A program made the translations under genes and the position numbers. Shown here piece after piece: positions 31,601-42,782 of a DNA stretch of 64,000 nucleotides. Under the pieces are notes generated by a model. It worked only from the letters and a program-made list of their open reading frames with translations, searched no databases and had not been told where the DNA came from. This DNA is from Heliopora coerulea (Eukaryota; Cnidaria; Anthozoa; Scleralcyonacea; Helioporidae): positions 1-64,000 of the forward strand of contig JASJOG010000656.1 of the NCBI GenBank assembly GCA_030142905.1. The letters run 5' to 3'. Within the stretch, counting starts at the first letter, position 1, and every line of letters starts with the position of its first letter.

Positions 31601-34600
31601 AAACCCTGGTCAAGTTCCTGTTATCGCTATGGATCAACCACTATATGCTGTCGCCAAACAAATACAGTGGAACTGGAAAGATAAATATGGAGAGCAGAAA
31701 TTTGTGACCATGTTTGGTGGTCTCCATACTGAAATGGCTTTTTTGAAAGTCATTGGAGCGTGGCTAGAAGAAAGTGGGTGGACAGCGGCACTGGTAGATA
31801 CTAATGTCGCCTCAGCTGAAACAGCAGACTCGTTCATCAAAGCCACTAGCGTTACACGTTCACGACGAGCGCATCAAGTAACAGCCAGTAGCCGGTACTT
31901 TTTACTGCAAAAGGCGTTTAACAGCTATACAGAAGGCCAGAATATCGGAGATGAAACTCTTCTCTTTGACGACTGGTGTAACCTCAAGACATCAACGATA
32001 CCGCAGTTCCAGTTCTGGTGCATAGCCCTACAGCTTGAACTTCTGATGTTTGTGTTTCTCAGGTCACTTCGTCAAGCTAACTTCACGCTTTACATGGACG
32101 CTCTTTACGAAATATTGCCTTGGAGTTTTGCTCTGAACCACACCAATTGTGCACGTTGGCTACCAGTTCATCTTCGTGACATGAAGGAATTACAACAGAC
32201 ATCGCCAGGAGTATTTTCTCAGTTCGTTGAAGGGTTGTTCACAGTACACAAGTTCACGTGAACGTTCTCCGCTATCGCTATTGATCAGGCACATAGCAAA
32301 ACAACGCTATTGCGAAAGGAGAAGGTGGTGCTGTTGGTCTGACAGAAAATACCCGAGCTCTTCGCCGATGGATGATATCGGGGTCGGAAATTGCAAGGTT
32401 GGTGAACGAGTTTGAAACCAGTATGACGATGGAGGTAGGAGATCAGAGGGAACATCATCACGAAGTGCAAGGAAGCTTCTAAGCATCATTTTTCAAAGAT
32501 GTCAAATCTCTTGTGGGAACAATGGAAGAACTAGGGGACCCTTTTATCGAAGAAAGTGAAGATCTGATAGTTCTCGACACCAAAGAAATTGCTTGATCAA
32601 CTGCAGTTGCAAGTTTACGGCAGATAGAAACCATTTGTATGGAGCAGTGCAACACCTTCATAGCTGAGTGTCTCGTACATCGAAAGAGATCGCTATATGA
32701 CCCGATAAAGAGAAACAAACTTAGTTTGTTCGAGTCGCTCCCACCAAAAGCATCATCAAAAACAGCACAGCAACTTTCATCCATGAAGAACGACTGCTCA
32801 CTTGTGGCCAGGCTCTGCATATCTAATCAGACAAGGGATGGTGACTTAGACGAATTTTTCAAGCGCGAGAACCAGCGATGTCCACCAGCTTTGTCCCATC
32901 TTGGTAAATTGCGTCTACCCAAGAAGAAATCTGATCTTTCCGAATGCCTACAGGCTTATACTACACCGCAAAGTGAAATGCCCAGTGCTATTGACATCAT
33001 TGTCATCGAAGGTGCTGCAGTTGTAAACATGATCAAGCCAGGAATAGAAAAAATCTTTCCCGGTTACGCAGAGCAGTCATTCTTGCCATACGTAAGGGTG
33101 CAACTTTGCCATGTCAAACGTCTTGATATCGTCTGGGATGACTATTTTCAAAACAGTTTGAAGGCCACTACCAGAGGTAACAGAGGAACTAGTGTCCGCA
33201 GAAAAGTCGCACCCAACAATCAGCTTCCACGTAATTGGAAAGAGTTCCTCCATACGGACGAAAACAAGCGTAAACTTTTCAAGTTTCTGGCTGACCGTAT
33301 CGCATCTGTCAAAGTGGAGAAGCAAATAATTTCAACTTACGGCAAGCAGGTCAAGTCTATTTTACCACGTGATGATACCTCAAGCTTGGCGCCTTGTACA
33401 CATGAAGAAGCCGACACGAGAATGCTGTTGCATGTTCAAGACGCAGTACAGCAGGGCTTTGAGAAGGTCGTCATACACACAATTGACACTGATGTCCTAG
33501 TACTGGCCGTTGCCGTTTTTCAACAACTGAGAGAGCATGAGCGTCTAGAACTGTGAGTAGCATTTGGCACAGGGACTCATCTCTGATACATCGCCACTCA
33601 CGAGATGTCCAGAAATCTAGGACAACAGGTCTCTAAAGCACTTCCAGTGTTCCACGCCTTTACTGTCTCTTGTTTCGCTGGTAGCGGGAAGAGGACCGCG
33701 CTAGAAGCGTGAAAATCTTATCCGGATGTCACAGATGCATTTCTTACACTTGCTCACAAACCCTCTGAGGTCAGAACGAAGGGAAAGAAGAGCGTCATTG
33801 ATGCAAGAAAACAGCTGTTTTCTCAGAAAGAAAGAGCTCTAGATGCCATTCCACCAACAAGAGCGGCTCTAGTGGAACACACAAAACGCGCAGCCTATTA
33901 GGCTGGCTACTGCTGGGGACAAGCACTGACACCTAATCCAGTTCTACTGAGTGCACAAGACTGGGGATGGACCATAGATGAAGGCATCTGGAGGCTATTC
34001 TGGACAGCACTTCCTGAAGCAACAAAATCATGCCACGAGCTCGTCAGATGAGGATGTAAGATGTTCCTGTGTTAAAGCAGATTTACACTGCACTGCCCTC
34101 TGCTCATGCTCTGATGAGTGTGATACCGTTTCGTAATTTTAGAAAGAAAACAACAAAATATGTTGATGCTATTGAATTATAACGGGGTTAGTTGTGAATT
34201 GAAAATACGTTAGGGAACCTGTACCTATGGTTGTATCAATGTTGAAATAACAAAAACACAATAAATAGGTCTATGGGATAGAAAAAGGCAATGTTTGCTT
34301 ACTTACATTATGTCTTTGCTTTATGTCGAAATTCTTCCACAAATAAGAAACCCGTAGTTCGATAATTGTAACTTTTTCTTAAAACACTGATATATTAATG
34401 CTTCTGAGGCTATCTGGACAATGAATTTGAAAGAAACGGTTTTAAAAGGTTTGGATTGCAACGTTAAGTATTTACTTCCGGTTCAAAATGATAGCCATTT
34501 TGAATACCTGACATATCTCGACCCCCCGTAATTTTTCATGGTGGCTCCATATCCATATTTTTTAAACACCTAAAGTTATCTCTTCCTGCTAAGTTTCACG

Positions 34601-34644
34601 CTTTTAACCTCAAGTCGCACAATTCGTGCACATATCCGCCCTAC
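28675..34644 (+). mobile_element. 5.97-kb DNA-transposon-like element with terminal inverted repeats
   Basis: The ends are inverted repeats. The left end starts GTGGGGCGGATATGTGC and continues with AGGGTTAAAAG; the right end reads inward as GTAGGGCGGATATGTGC then GAGGTTAAAAG. Looser similarity continues for over 100 bases, including GGAGCCA. TA flanks both ends (28673-28674 and 34645-34646), consistent with a TA target duplication. It sits in the intron between the two FReD-CTLD-CTLD cassettes. Its internal gene is broken, so this copy is inactive. Superfamily not assigned. Confidence 0.75.
29658..34136 (+). pseudogene. Decayed transposase-like gene of the TIR element
   Basis: Collinear open pieces from 29658 to 34136 read as one ancestral protein of over 1,000 residues, broken by several stops and frameshifts (for example at about 29797, 30284, 30457, 31204, 32259, 33554 and 33900). 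Landmarks are: an N-terminal CAICQ...LRCPAD zinc-like pair; MPIDVDLSRLDEGDG; CFKCDES; STLGLDARVRKCALAL; IAMDQPLYAVAKQIQWNW; MFGGLHTEMAFLKVIGAWLE; HEEADTRMLLH; TIDTDVLVLAVAVF; and a Cys-rich tail CTALCSCSDEC. I know this as a widespread uncharacterised multi-copy family in cnidarians and some other invertebrates. Catalytic residues cannot be assigned confidently. Confidence 0.7.
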
Positions 34645-35105
34645 TAGGTATTGCATTTACATGATACATTTACATTTAAATTATATATATTACATTACAT
34701 TATTACAGTACTACATTTAAATAATACTGATTAATCATTCATGAACAAAAAAAAGACCATTTAATTTTTAATGAGTTACTATAAAGGTGATATAACACAC
34801 GTGTTATATCAGTGTACTAACGTCTGATTAACACGAAATTTTTGTGCTATTTTCTCAGTTGAAATATCCACTATATTTTTGAAGAACATTCTCGTTTATG
34901 TGTAATGGTATAAAAAGTACTTTACAATATTGGCATCAGTGTTGTATCGGACATACAATCACTCGCCTTCGAAACCTAGTTGCGCCTCTCGGTTACATTA
35001 ATGAGCCGATGACATATATGGCCACAATATAGTTCGTATTAATTGTCGTGACTAAATACTAAACTCTAATTCTGGTACTTTGTTATGACAACCGTAATTT
35101 TTTAG
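34645..35105. other. Intron right of the transposon, with short hairpin
   Basis: Positions 34788-34809 form a 10-bp stem hairpin (GATATAACAC, AC, GTGTTATATC). Nothing else recognised. Confidence 0.6.
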
Positions 35106-35741
35106 TTTTTCATGAAGAACCTGAGGACTGCTTGGAGCTGCTATTGTCTGGGTACACAAGGAGTGGTGTGTATTCTGTAAATCCTGATGGAACGGGTCCA
35201 ACTGAAGTGTACTGTGACCAAGAAACGTTTGGAGGTGGTTGGACCATACTAGAACGACGTGTTGATGGCAGCGTAGATTTCAATCGTTCCTGGAATGATT
35301 ATGTAAATGGGTTCGGGGATCTGGAAAGGAACTTCTGGCTTGGAAATGACTTGATTCACAGATTAACGAAGATCAAACAGGAGGCATTGTTTGACGTCGA
35401 ATCCGAGTCCGGTGATAATAGTTTTACTTTGTATAAGTCATTTCAAGTTGAAGGAAAGAGTAGTCAATACAAGATTAATATTGATGAGTACCAAAACTCC
35501 GTCATGGGTGACAGCATGTCATATCACAATGGAATGTATTTTTCTACAAGAGATCAAGATAATGATTCCGGTAGTGAAAACTGCGCCGATAGAAAAGCCG
35601 GTGGTTGGTGGCACAAAGCATGCGCAAGGGCATTTTTAAATGGCCAATATGGTAATAATAATGATTCTAAGATAAAATGGCCATCGTGGGCCGGAAATGA
35701 TTATCTTTCTAAAGCAGAAATGAAAGTCCGTGGAAGACATG
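35106..35741 (+). CDS. Fibrinogen C-terminal domain 3 (FReD), single exon (cassette copy 2)
   Basis: A 212-codon, 1-1 exon: DCLELLLSGYTRSGVYSVNP, VYCDQETFGGGWTILERRVD, NGFGDLERNFWLGND, FQVEGKSSQYKINIDEYQN, YFSTRDQDNDSGSENCA, GGWWHKAC and FLNGQYG. All four Cys and the D-Q-D-N-D calcium loop are intact. It is closest to FReD 2 (shared LIHRLTK/FIHRLTR, FQVEG and YHNGM blocks) but lacks the intron. Donor GTAAGC. Confidence 0.94.
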
Positions 35742-35977
35742 GTAAGCAACCTTCTCCCGCGAAATCTTTACCGGAAATTTCTGAAATTTAGTCGGGCTGA
35801 AATTCTTACATACAACAGGGTCCATGAAGATATCATACTTCCAGAAAACCAATCATTAATTCGATAATAATTTATCATCATCATTATTATTATAATCTTC
35901 TATATAAGTGATCGCAAAGTTAATTTATTTTTATTAATCTAATTATTAATACTACGTGTCTTCATGTTCTGTTTTAG

Positions 35978-36157
35978 TTGTGTTTTGCGGTGAACAATAT
36001 TGTTATTACTTGATGAATTTTAAGAAACCCTGGACAGAAGCTATCCATGAATGTCGTAAGTTTAATGCGGATATTGTGTCAATTCACGACGATGCTGAAA
36101 ATCAATGGATAACCAACAATATTCTTACTGAGGAATCCGTCGATGAAGTTCATCTGG
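35978..36157 (+). CDS. CTLD 4, first exon (cassette copy 2)
   Basis: Encodes CGEQYCYYLMNFKKPWTEAI, ECRKFNADIVSIHDDAENQW and VDEVHLG. It is 180 bases, phase 1-1, and closely similar to 25417-25596 along its full length. Confidence 0.92.
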
Positions 36158-36525
36158 GTAAGCAGTTATGTTGAGAAATAATCATTAACCGTTTCCCGAG
36201 TGACTACAAGCACTCCACTGTTTTACTCTGGCTAACGTCAGATGATTTTAGTCGTCAAGAAAGACTTGCAGTCGTGAAAACGTTAATGTATACATCAGGA
36301 TGACAATAACAAGGCACAAAATCACGTGTATAACAGTGTCTTTAAATTGGATTCTACGATCATTCTATTTCTATTTGAGTCGACAGCTCAATCGGTATGG
36401 CAGTGATTCAGTAATCCAAAGATGCGGATTGTTCTAGTGTAGGTTAATTACACAAATTTTCATACAAAAAAAATAATTCATTATTTGACAACGGTTGCTT
36501 ATTTCCGAATTTTGATTTTCTTTAG
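36158..36525. other. Intron with tRNA-like sequence
   Basis: Positions 36378-36440 resemble a tRNA-derived SINE head, with A-box-like CAGCTCAATCGGTATGGCAG and a degenerate B box. It is related to the copy at 1951-2029. Confidence 0.5.
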
Positions 36526-36687
36526 GCCTTGGAATGGAAAATGTGAACAAATGGACAGATGGAAGTAATATCATGCTCAATAAATCAGAAATGCCCATTG
36601 TCGAGAGTACTTGTGTTTCTCTACAAGGCAGTGGTTCATGGGCACTAGACAACTGTAACAAGACAAAAAGGGTACTATGTAAAAGAA
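36526..36687 (+). CDS. CTLD 4, second exon (cassette copy 2)
   Basis: Encodes GLGMENVNKWTDGSN, ESTCVSLQGSGSWALDNC and KRVLCKRS. Like CTLD 2 it lacks EPN/QPD and WND, so the lost sugar motif pre-dates or accompanied the cassette duplication. It is 162 bases, phase 1-1. Confidence 0.9.
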
Positions 36688-37085
36688 GTAAGTTTTATGT
36701 AAACAAGTCAGTCATATTCAACCTGGGTCAAAGTAGCAATATATCCAAATCTAGCGTGCCCTTGCGTTAACTTTGTTGCAAATAAATTATCTGAAGGAGG
36801 ATTTTAAAGGAGACAGACGTACAGGCAATGGTTGCATCATAAATAGTTTCAGTGACGTAGCATTCGTGAGGGCCTACGGACTCTTGCCCACCTAAAATCC
36901 CCAGGCCACCCCAAGGTCCACCCAAGCTAATACACGCTGTAATGTAACCTTTAACCAACAACAAATGAGAGATTTCCACAATTTCCGCACCCTCCCAGTT
37001 GTAAGAACTGGAAACACTATTGCAATTGAACTTGTTGCATAATTTAGTACGACAAAATCGTTCACGGAATTGTTTTTACTTGCAG
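36688..37085. other. Intron, nothing recognised
   Basis: No counterpart of the 26933 linker exon was seen here. Confidence 0.5.
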
Positions 37086-37274
37086 GTAAATTCTGTTTCA
37101 AAGGTGATTGTTATGTTCTTGGGAACACACAAATGAGTTTTAATCCGTCCCGCAGTAACTGTCAAGGAATTGGTTACGATATGGCCAAAGTTTCAAGTCG
37201 GGAGGAAAATGAGTTTCTGCAAAAATTTGTTCGTTCATCAACTGCCGACTCATCCCATCCGATGCCACACCTAG
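37086..37274 (+). CDS. CTLD 5, first exon (cassette copy 2)
   Basis: Encodes KFCFKGDCYVLGNTQMSFNP, CQGIGYDMAKVSSREENEF and MPHLG. It is 189 bases, phase 1-1, the same length and pattern as 27123-27311. Confidence 0.9.
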
Positions 37275-38087
37275 GTAGACAAATTTGTTAAAGAGAATTT
37301 ACTTCATTCCTTATTTATTGATATAATTGCCTGACAAGGTATCTGTTTGATCTGTGGGCAGTGGTTCAGGTACCTTACAACCTGACGCTTGTTTTTATCT
37401 CCGGCAAATCTGTGAATCAAATAACAAAGCGAGCTCCTGATGGATGACTGAGAGAGATTACAGGAGCAAAGTCTCTGCAGTGACTCACCCGCACGTGTGA
37501 TCTTAGTCAGCACAGTTAATTTTTCACCGATAAATTTACCTGAGGATCTAGTTTCATTCGAAACGGACGCTCTTTACTGTCTCTTATGCTTTACTGAAAC
37601 GCTCGAACGTTGTTCAACAACACTGGCTGACATTACTTACTCGGATTGTTGGAAAACTGAGTGGCTAAATCATCCAATATTTATTATACCTCCTAATTTC
37701 GTGGGTAAAATGTTTGACCAAGAGCAAATGTTCATCCCACTTATATTGCTGGATCGACAAATGTCAGTCACTGTCATACAACAGTGTTCGAACTTAGCCG
37801 TACTTTTCAGCTCATTTTCTACTTACGAAAATGTTTCTTCGGAATGACACGAAACTGAAAATTTTCTGAAAGAAATTTTTTATTTTTATCCTCGACTCCA
37901 CTTCTCGAGTGGACGAATATTTAAAACCACGTGCGCTGTGCATGGCTATTGTCCGCATTTGGGTCCATCTTCATAAAATGTCAGCGTAACTTAAATTTTG
38001 AACAGTTTTCACTTATTTTGTATTGGATTATATTTACAATACAAGACCTTGAATTTTCTTTACTTAACACTTTTGATGTTTATTTAG
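37275..38087. other. Intron within CTLD 5, nothing recognised
   Basis: A 116-codon open frame (37497-37847) has no domain, no fitting splice sites and no paralogue in cassette copy 1. Confidence 0.5.
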
Positions 38088-38267
38088 GTTTACAGTTGAT
38101 TTCCGTCGACTATCAGTGGATTGATGGAACTATGCTGGGTTACAATTCTTGGCATCCGGGGGAACCTAACAAATTTGGAAACTCAGAATTTTGTGCAGTA
38201 CTATGGCTTAATAACAGCTGGGCTGATGTAAGCTGTGATTGGCCAAGGATTCCTTTATGCGAAAAAG
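38088..38267 (+). CDS. CTLD 5, second exon (cassette copy 2), EPN kept
   Basis: Encodes YQWIDGTMLGYNSWHPGEPN, EFCAVLWLNNSWADVSCDW and IPLCEKG. W-H-P-G-E-P-N is intact and W-A-D stands in for WND, so mannose-type calcium-dependent sugar binding is plausible. Phase 1-1, donor GTTAGT. Confidence 0.92.
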
Positions 38268-39649
38268 GTTAGTTGAATCAAAAAGATTTTTAAAAACATG
38301 ACCTCGAAAAAATTGTCTGTTCCTGACCCTACAAAACAATTATCCGCGCCCATTTCCTTCTTGACGAAAAAACAGAATTCTTAGTTGACAGTTTTGTGCC
38401 AAAGAATCTAGTAATTAGAAACTACGGAAATATCATCTACGACTTTGCACAAAAATATGAAGGAAAGGTTTCCCTATCCGACCTCCGAACACTAGAGAAG
38501 TTATCAACCAAGAAACGCAATGTTTACTATTAAAAAATTTGTCGTTTATTTGAAATGTCTGACTACTATTGTGCTATTACGAAACTACGGAAATCTAGTA
38601 ATTAAAGATGCGAGAAGTAAAAAGCACCTTGTGAGTGCCAAGCTATCTCACTATAATTCAAATTTTAAAACATCTTAACACTGGCGATTTTCTTATGCAA
38701 TCTTTAAGTCTAATAATATTACCAACGCTTGAAATTTTGAATTACTTTTAAAGCAAGAAATTCCATTGTCACCTTTTAATCTATATCCTATTATCATTAA
38801 AAAATAGTTATCATATCATTATCATTACAACAATGACCATGATGATCAACGTCATCAATATGATCGTGTTCAGTGTCGTCATAATCACCATCATCATTGT
38901 CATCATCAGCGTCATAATCATCTACATCATCATTCTCGTCATCCTGACCATCATTTTCGTCGCCGTCATCATCGCTGTCGTCGTCGTCATGATCTTCATC
39001 TTCAGATTTTTATCATCATAATTATCACAATCAGCGTTATCATAATCATCAGTGGTCTTCTCCCGTCGTGCCAACAGTTGTCTTTCCCAAAAAGCTGACA
39101 CTTATCAAATCAATTTTTTCCATTCAAGCTAACTTTTCTTCTCCAATCTTTATCCTTCTACTCAATCCAACTTCTAATCCTTGAGCCAATATCCTTCCTA
39201 CTCTATCGAATAAAAACCAACACCCCTCTAACAAGCCTTCATTGATTCAGCTTCGTTCAATCCGATTTTGTTTCGTTAATTCAACATTCTTCTCTCAATC
39301 CAACTTGCTTTGCTGAATACCGAACTTCTTCAGGTTAGTTCCTTTCCACTGCTCATTTTCTCTACCTCATGCAGGGTCTCATACCTCAAGCCAACATTCT
39401 TCTACCCAGCTCCCTCCGCTCATCAGCACATGCACCGTGCATGTTTTACTCGACCAATCGTCCTTTTGTCAGTAAAACTGCCTTTTGTTCAGACAATCTG
39501 CTCCTCTCCAGGCGACATCCTCCTTTTGAATATGGTTTCTTCATCCAAGCCAACAATCTTTCATAAAAAGAAGCTGCTCTCCTGAACCTGATGTCTTCTA
39601 ACTGTTCTCCTGAAATGACCAGTTAATTTTTTTGCTATTGAATTGCTAG
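38268..39649. other. Intron with ATC repeats and a degenerate minisatellite
   Basis: About 38815-39060 is an (ATC)n-type repeat. About 39100-39600 holds loosely periodic CAATCCAAC / ACATTCTTCT motifs suggesting a decayed minisatellite. No exon recognised. Confidence 0.6.
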
Positions 39650-40042
39650 GGCCCATTGTCAAAAACTGTGATGAGCTTATGAAATACAATCGTAAAGAGA
39701 GTGGATTTTATTCTGTAAACCCTGAAGGTGCGAAACAGTTCAAAGTGTTTTGCGATCTAAGCAGTGATGAAGGTGGATGGACTGTGATCCAAAGACGGAT
39801 TTTTGAAAATTCTGAATTGGATTACCACACAAAAACTTGGCAGGACTACCGAGACGGCTTTGGTAATAATGCAATGAGCTTTTGGCTGGGAAACAATTAC
39901 ATTCATGAGCTCACCAAGACACCGCAGAGGTTAAAAATTACTATCTCCACTCGTGATCTCAACACTTACGAAGCGAATTACGAATCTTTTGTTGTCAAGG
40001 ATGAAGCCTCAGAATTTGCTATTGACTTTGGATACTATTCAG
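39650..40042 (+). CDS. Fibrinogen C-terminal domain 4 (FReD), first exon
   Basis: Encodes NCDELMKYNRKESGFYSVNP, VFCDLSSDEGGWTVIQRR, WQDYRDGFGNNAMSFWLGNN and FAIDFGYYSG. It differs from FReDs 1-3 in sequence and is split later, by a phase-1 intron after the middle of the domain. Donor GTGAGA. Confidence 0.92.
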
Positions 40043-40384
40043 GTGAGACAGGGTCATCTGTAATACTTTGTTAAGTTCTTTTTACAGGCATTTGGACGTG
40101 TTTAGTTTCATCAACGTTCAGGCTTTAGTAAGGAAGCTTAAAATCAAGATAGAATATCAAATAATAAGGCTTGACAGATTTAAGAACCAACAAGGACAGC
40201 CTGTAAGGCCCATGCACATGACACAACTGTCGCATGTGATTCTTCATCCTGGCATATGCACTCAGAGACGTTGAGAAGAAAATCGATGAAGGGGGTGTCA
40301 AGCAAAGGTTTACCTGAATTTCCAAATTATTTGTTATTCACCTGAAAATATTTCCCATTTATTAGGGCCACAATTAGAGGGGGG

Positions 40385-40562
40385 TTAGTGGTTCGCCACC
40401 ACTGTCCTTTTTGTGGGAGGTCTTATGTGTGAACTGTCAGAGGCAGCTTTTTGCCCTCATTCACCAAAGCTACGTAGATCCTCTGTACTCGAAAGTATCA
40501 AAGTCGCGTCGATAGTGCATTGATACCTCCCTCCGATCCTCGACCTTCAAAATTCCTGGTTT
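40385..40562. repeat. Dispersed repeat, copy A
   Basis: Shares AGCTTTTTGCCCTCA, CACGTAGATC-like and AAATTCCTGGTT blocks in the same order with 54265-54425. Family not identified. Confidence 0.6.
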
Positions 40563-41504
40563 AACCTTATAGGATCACAAGGTTTCTGTTTGTAATATGT
40601 CTGAAACTTGAAACTGCTGTGGAACGGTCTTCCAATTGCACTCTTTGATTCCAACAACAAAATGATCTTTTCCCTTTTGAAACACTTAATGAATTTTCCT
40701 TCCGTTGACATTTACTTGCCAAATCAGTTGTTTTGTATTTTACCTGAATGTTAGTCTGAATGAGCCACTAATTTACCTAAATTTAATCACCAATAAATGT
40801 TGGAGAGTGTTACATCCCTTATAACCCCAGCTTCCGACTGCCCCGTACGCAGTTAATCTTAAGAGCACATCTACTGCTTAGTGAAGTAAATGGTTTAAGT
40901 CCTGGGAGAATTGGTACATGTTGGTGATGGTAGATCATCCAGGTTAATGTAATCTTGAACAAAGACTATTAGTGACAGAATAGAAAAAGAGGAACAGTCA
41001 AGAACAGTCAGCCAATTTATATATCTGGTTCATTACGTCATGTGTGTAGGTCGTTGTTTACGAGAGGTCTGTGGTTTGTGGGTGTATGCGGGTGAAGTCA
41101 GTACTTTGTGCTGGCGGTTACGGGTGTGGTCTTGTTAAAGAGAGTCCATTGTTTTGCGGTTTGTCTTGAATGTCTAGTTCTGAGTAAGTCTTTTCTGAGG
41201 TTGCTTGCGAATGATGCAATACGTCTTGAAGACTACTGAAATGACATAGGCAGAATTTTTTAAAGGGAGGGGAGAGTCATAATTCTTTACTGGGGTGCCG
41301 AAGGTGTACCATTCAAGGCCGAGAGAGGAAGCTTTTGCGGGGAAGGGGGTACCATTTAGTACTTACCGAGTAACTCTTGCGACTAAATCATGTACGTCAG
41401 AAAGAACTACCGTATCCGACAATCGTACCTTGAGGTTAAGGCCGAAGAGATACATGCGCTCAAGGTTATATCGTTTAATGATACCCCTTACGAAGATATC
41501 ATAT

Positions 41505-41790
41505 GTGATTTCGCATGTGAAAGACATGAAATTGGAATATATTTACATACGAAATTTTCATGCCACATATGAAACGCAACGTTTTTACATAAGAAATACT
41601 TAATTCATATGTGAAATGACTTGGTTCAAAGTTTCACGTATGAAATGCTGGTGTACAACTATTTGTTTCACATGTGAAATCGAAGATTCATACATGAAAG
41701 TTAACTTCACGTACGAAATTTTCATTTCACCGATGGAATTAAAACATTTTCACAAATGAAATACTATATTCATATGTAAAATGAGTTATG
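41505..41790. repeat. Cluster of about ten TTCA-TGAA palindromes
   Basis: About ten imperfect copies of a 12-14 base palindrome of the form TTTCANNTGTGAAAT occur in under 300 bases. Examples are TTCGCATGTGAAA, TTCATATGTGAAAT, TTTCACGTATGAAAT, TTTCACATGTGAAAT and TTTCACAAATGAAAT. Spacing is irregular, so it is not a simple tandem array. Confidence 0.75.
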
Positions 41791-42536
41791 AAATTTTCAT
41801 AATTGAAGCTGCGATGACGTTATTATGCGGTCATGTCATCTAAACTGGAAATATCCCATAATTTACATTCTTTTTTCAATTTCCATTATTTCTTTAACTG
41901 TGATCATAATCTGAAGTGTTTAAAAAGTGCTCTTTTTTATTGGTAAAATACCTTAAAATACGTTAAACTGTAACAATTCCTTTAAAATTTGATTACTAAT
42001 GAGCTAAATCCACGGTTTTATATAGGTAGTGGCCCTGGTTCAAATCACTTTGAAAAATATAACATAATGCTAACCACAGCTAAAATTGTAGTATATTAAA
42101 TTTTTATAAGACGTCAGGGTGACGTCTCTATGTGACATGTCTCAACCAAATGTAAAATATTTGCCTACATATTCTGAACATTAAATATCTTGATTACTCT
42201 TCAAATCTGTAACCTCTATCTGATATAATCTAATACATAATATGTACTTCATATAACTGTGATTAGCCAGTGGGGCATAGCAACTAGATATATCCGAACA
42301 CCTTTCAATCAGGTAGACGTCGAACTCAACTTCCTGTAAACATCGTTCGACTTCAACACCTACATCGATGTTCCATGTAACCGTTTTGTCCAAATTTTAG
42401 AAAGGTGCCGCTAAAAATTCAGAGAAATGTCAATTATAGTTCTTTGTTCAAATAAGCTGAAGACAACAGTCCCCGTTGGTTTAAATATTTCTCCACTTTA
42501 ATCTACAGCTAACGGTTTGTTTTCTGACATTTACAG

Positions 42537-42782
42537 GAACAGCAGGTGACTCTCTCTCGAAGCACCGCGGAATGAATTTTTCCACTGTCGACCGAGACAA
42601 CGATGCTGCAACTGGGTCTTGTACAACATCTCATCCTGGAGGATGGTGGTTTGCCGATTGCCTTGACTCTAATCTGAATGGCGAGTTTCGATCTGAAACC
42701 AATAATGAGGGGAAAATATTTTGGAGGACCATCACTCAATCAATAGTAAAGACAGAAATGAAAATTCAGCCTTATAAAGAAG
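42537..42782 (+). CDS. Fibrinogen C-terminal domain 4 (FReD), second exon
   Basis: Encodes GMNFSTVDRDNDAATGSC, PGGWWFADCLDSNLNGEF and VKTEMKIQPY. The D-R-D-N-D calcium loop and both Cys are intact. Phase 1-1, TTACAG acceptor, GTAAGA donor. Confidence 0.93.

Larger units (their letters stand above)
40043..42536. other. Intron within FReD 4
   Basis: Contains a dispersed repeat at about 40385-40562 (second copy at 54265-54425), another at 40880-40985, and the palindrome cluster at 41505-41790. No exon recognised. Confidence 0.6.

Noticed and set aside
31634..32820. Minus-strand open frames inside the TIR element
   Set aside because: Shadows of the decayed plus-strand transposase-like gene.
37497..37847. 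116-codon open frame between the two exons of CTLD 5
   Set aside because: No fitting splice sites, no domain, and the paralogous intron in cassette copy 1 has nothing like it.
38833..39021. Ile/Val-rich open frame resembling a transmembrane segment
   Set aside because: It is the (ATC)n repeat read in one frame. No splice sites join it to the gene, so it is not evidence for a membrane anchor.
41295..41603. 102-codon open frame at 41295
   Set aside because: Overlaps the palindrome cluster. No domain and no acceptor in the right phase.
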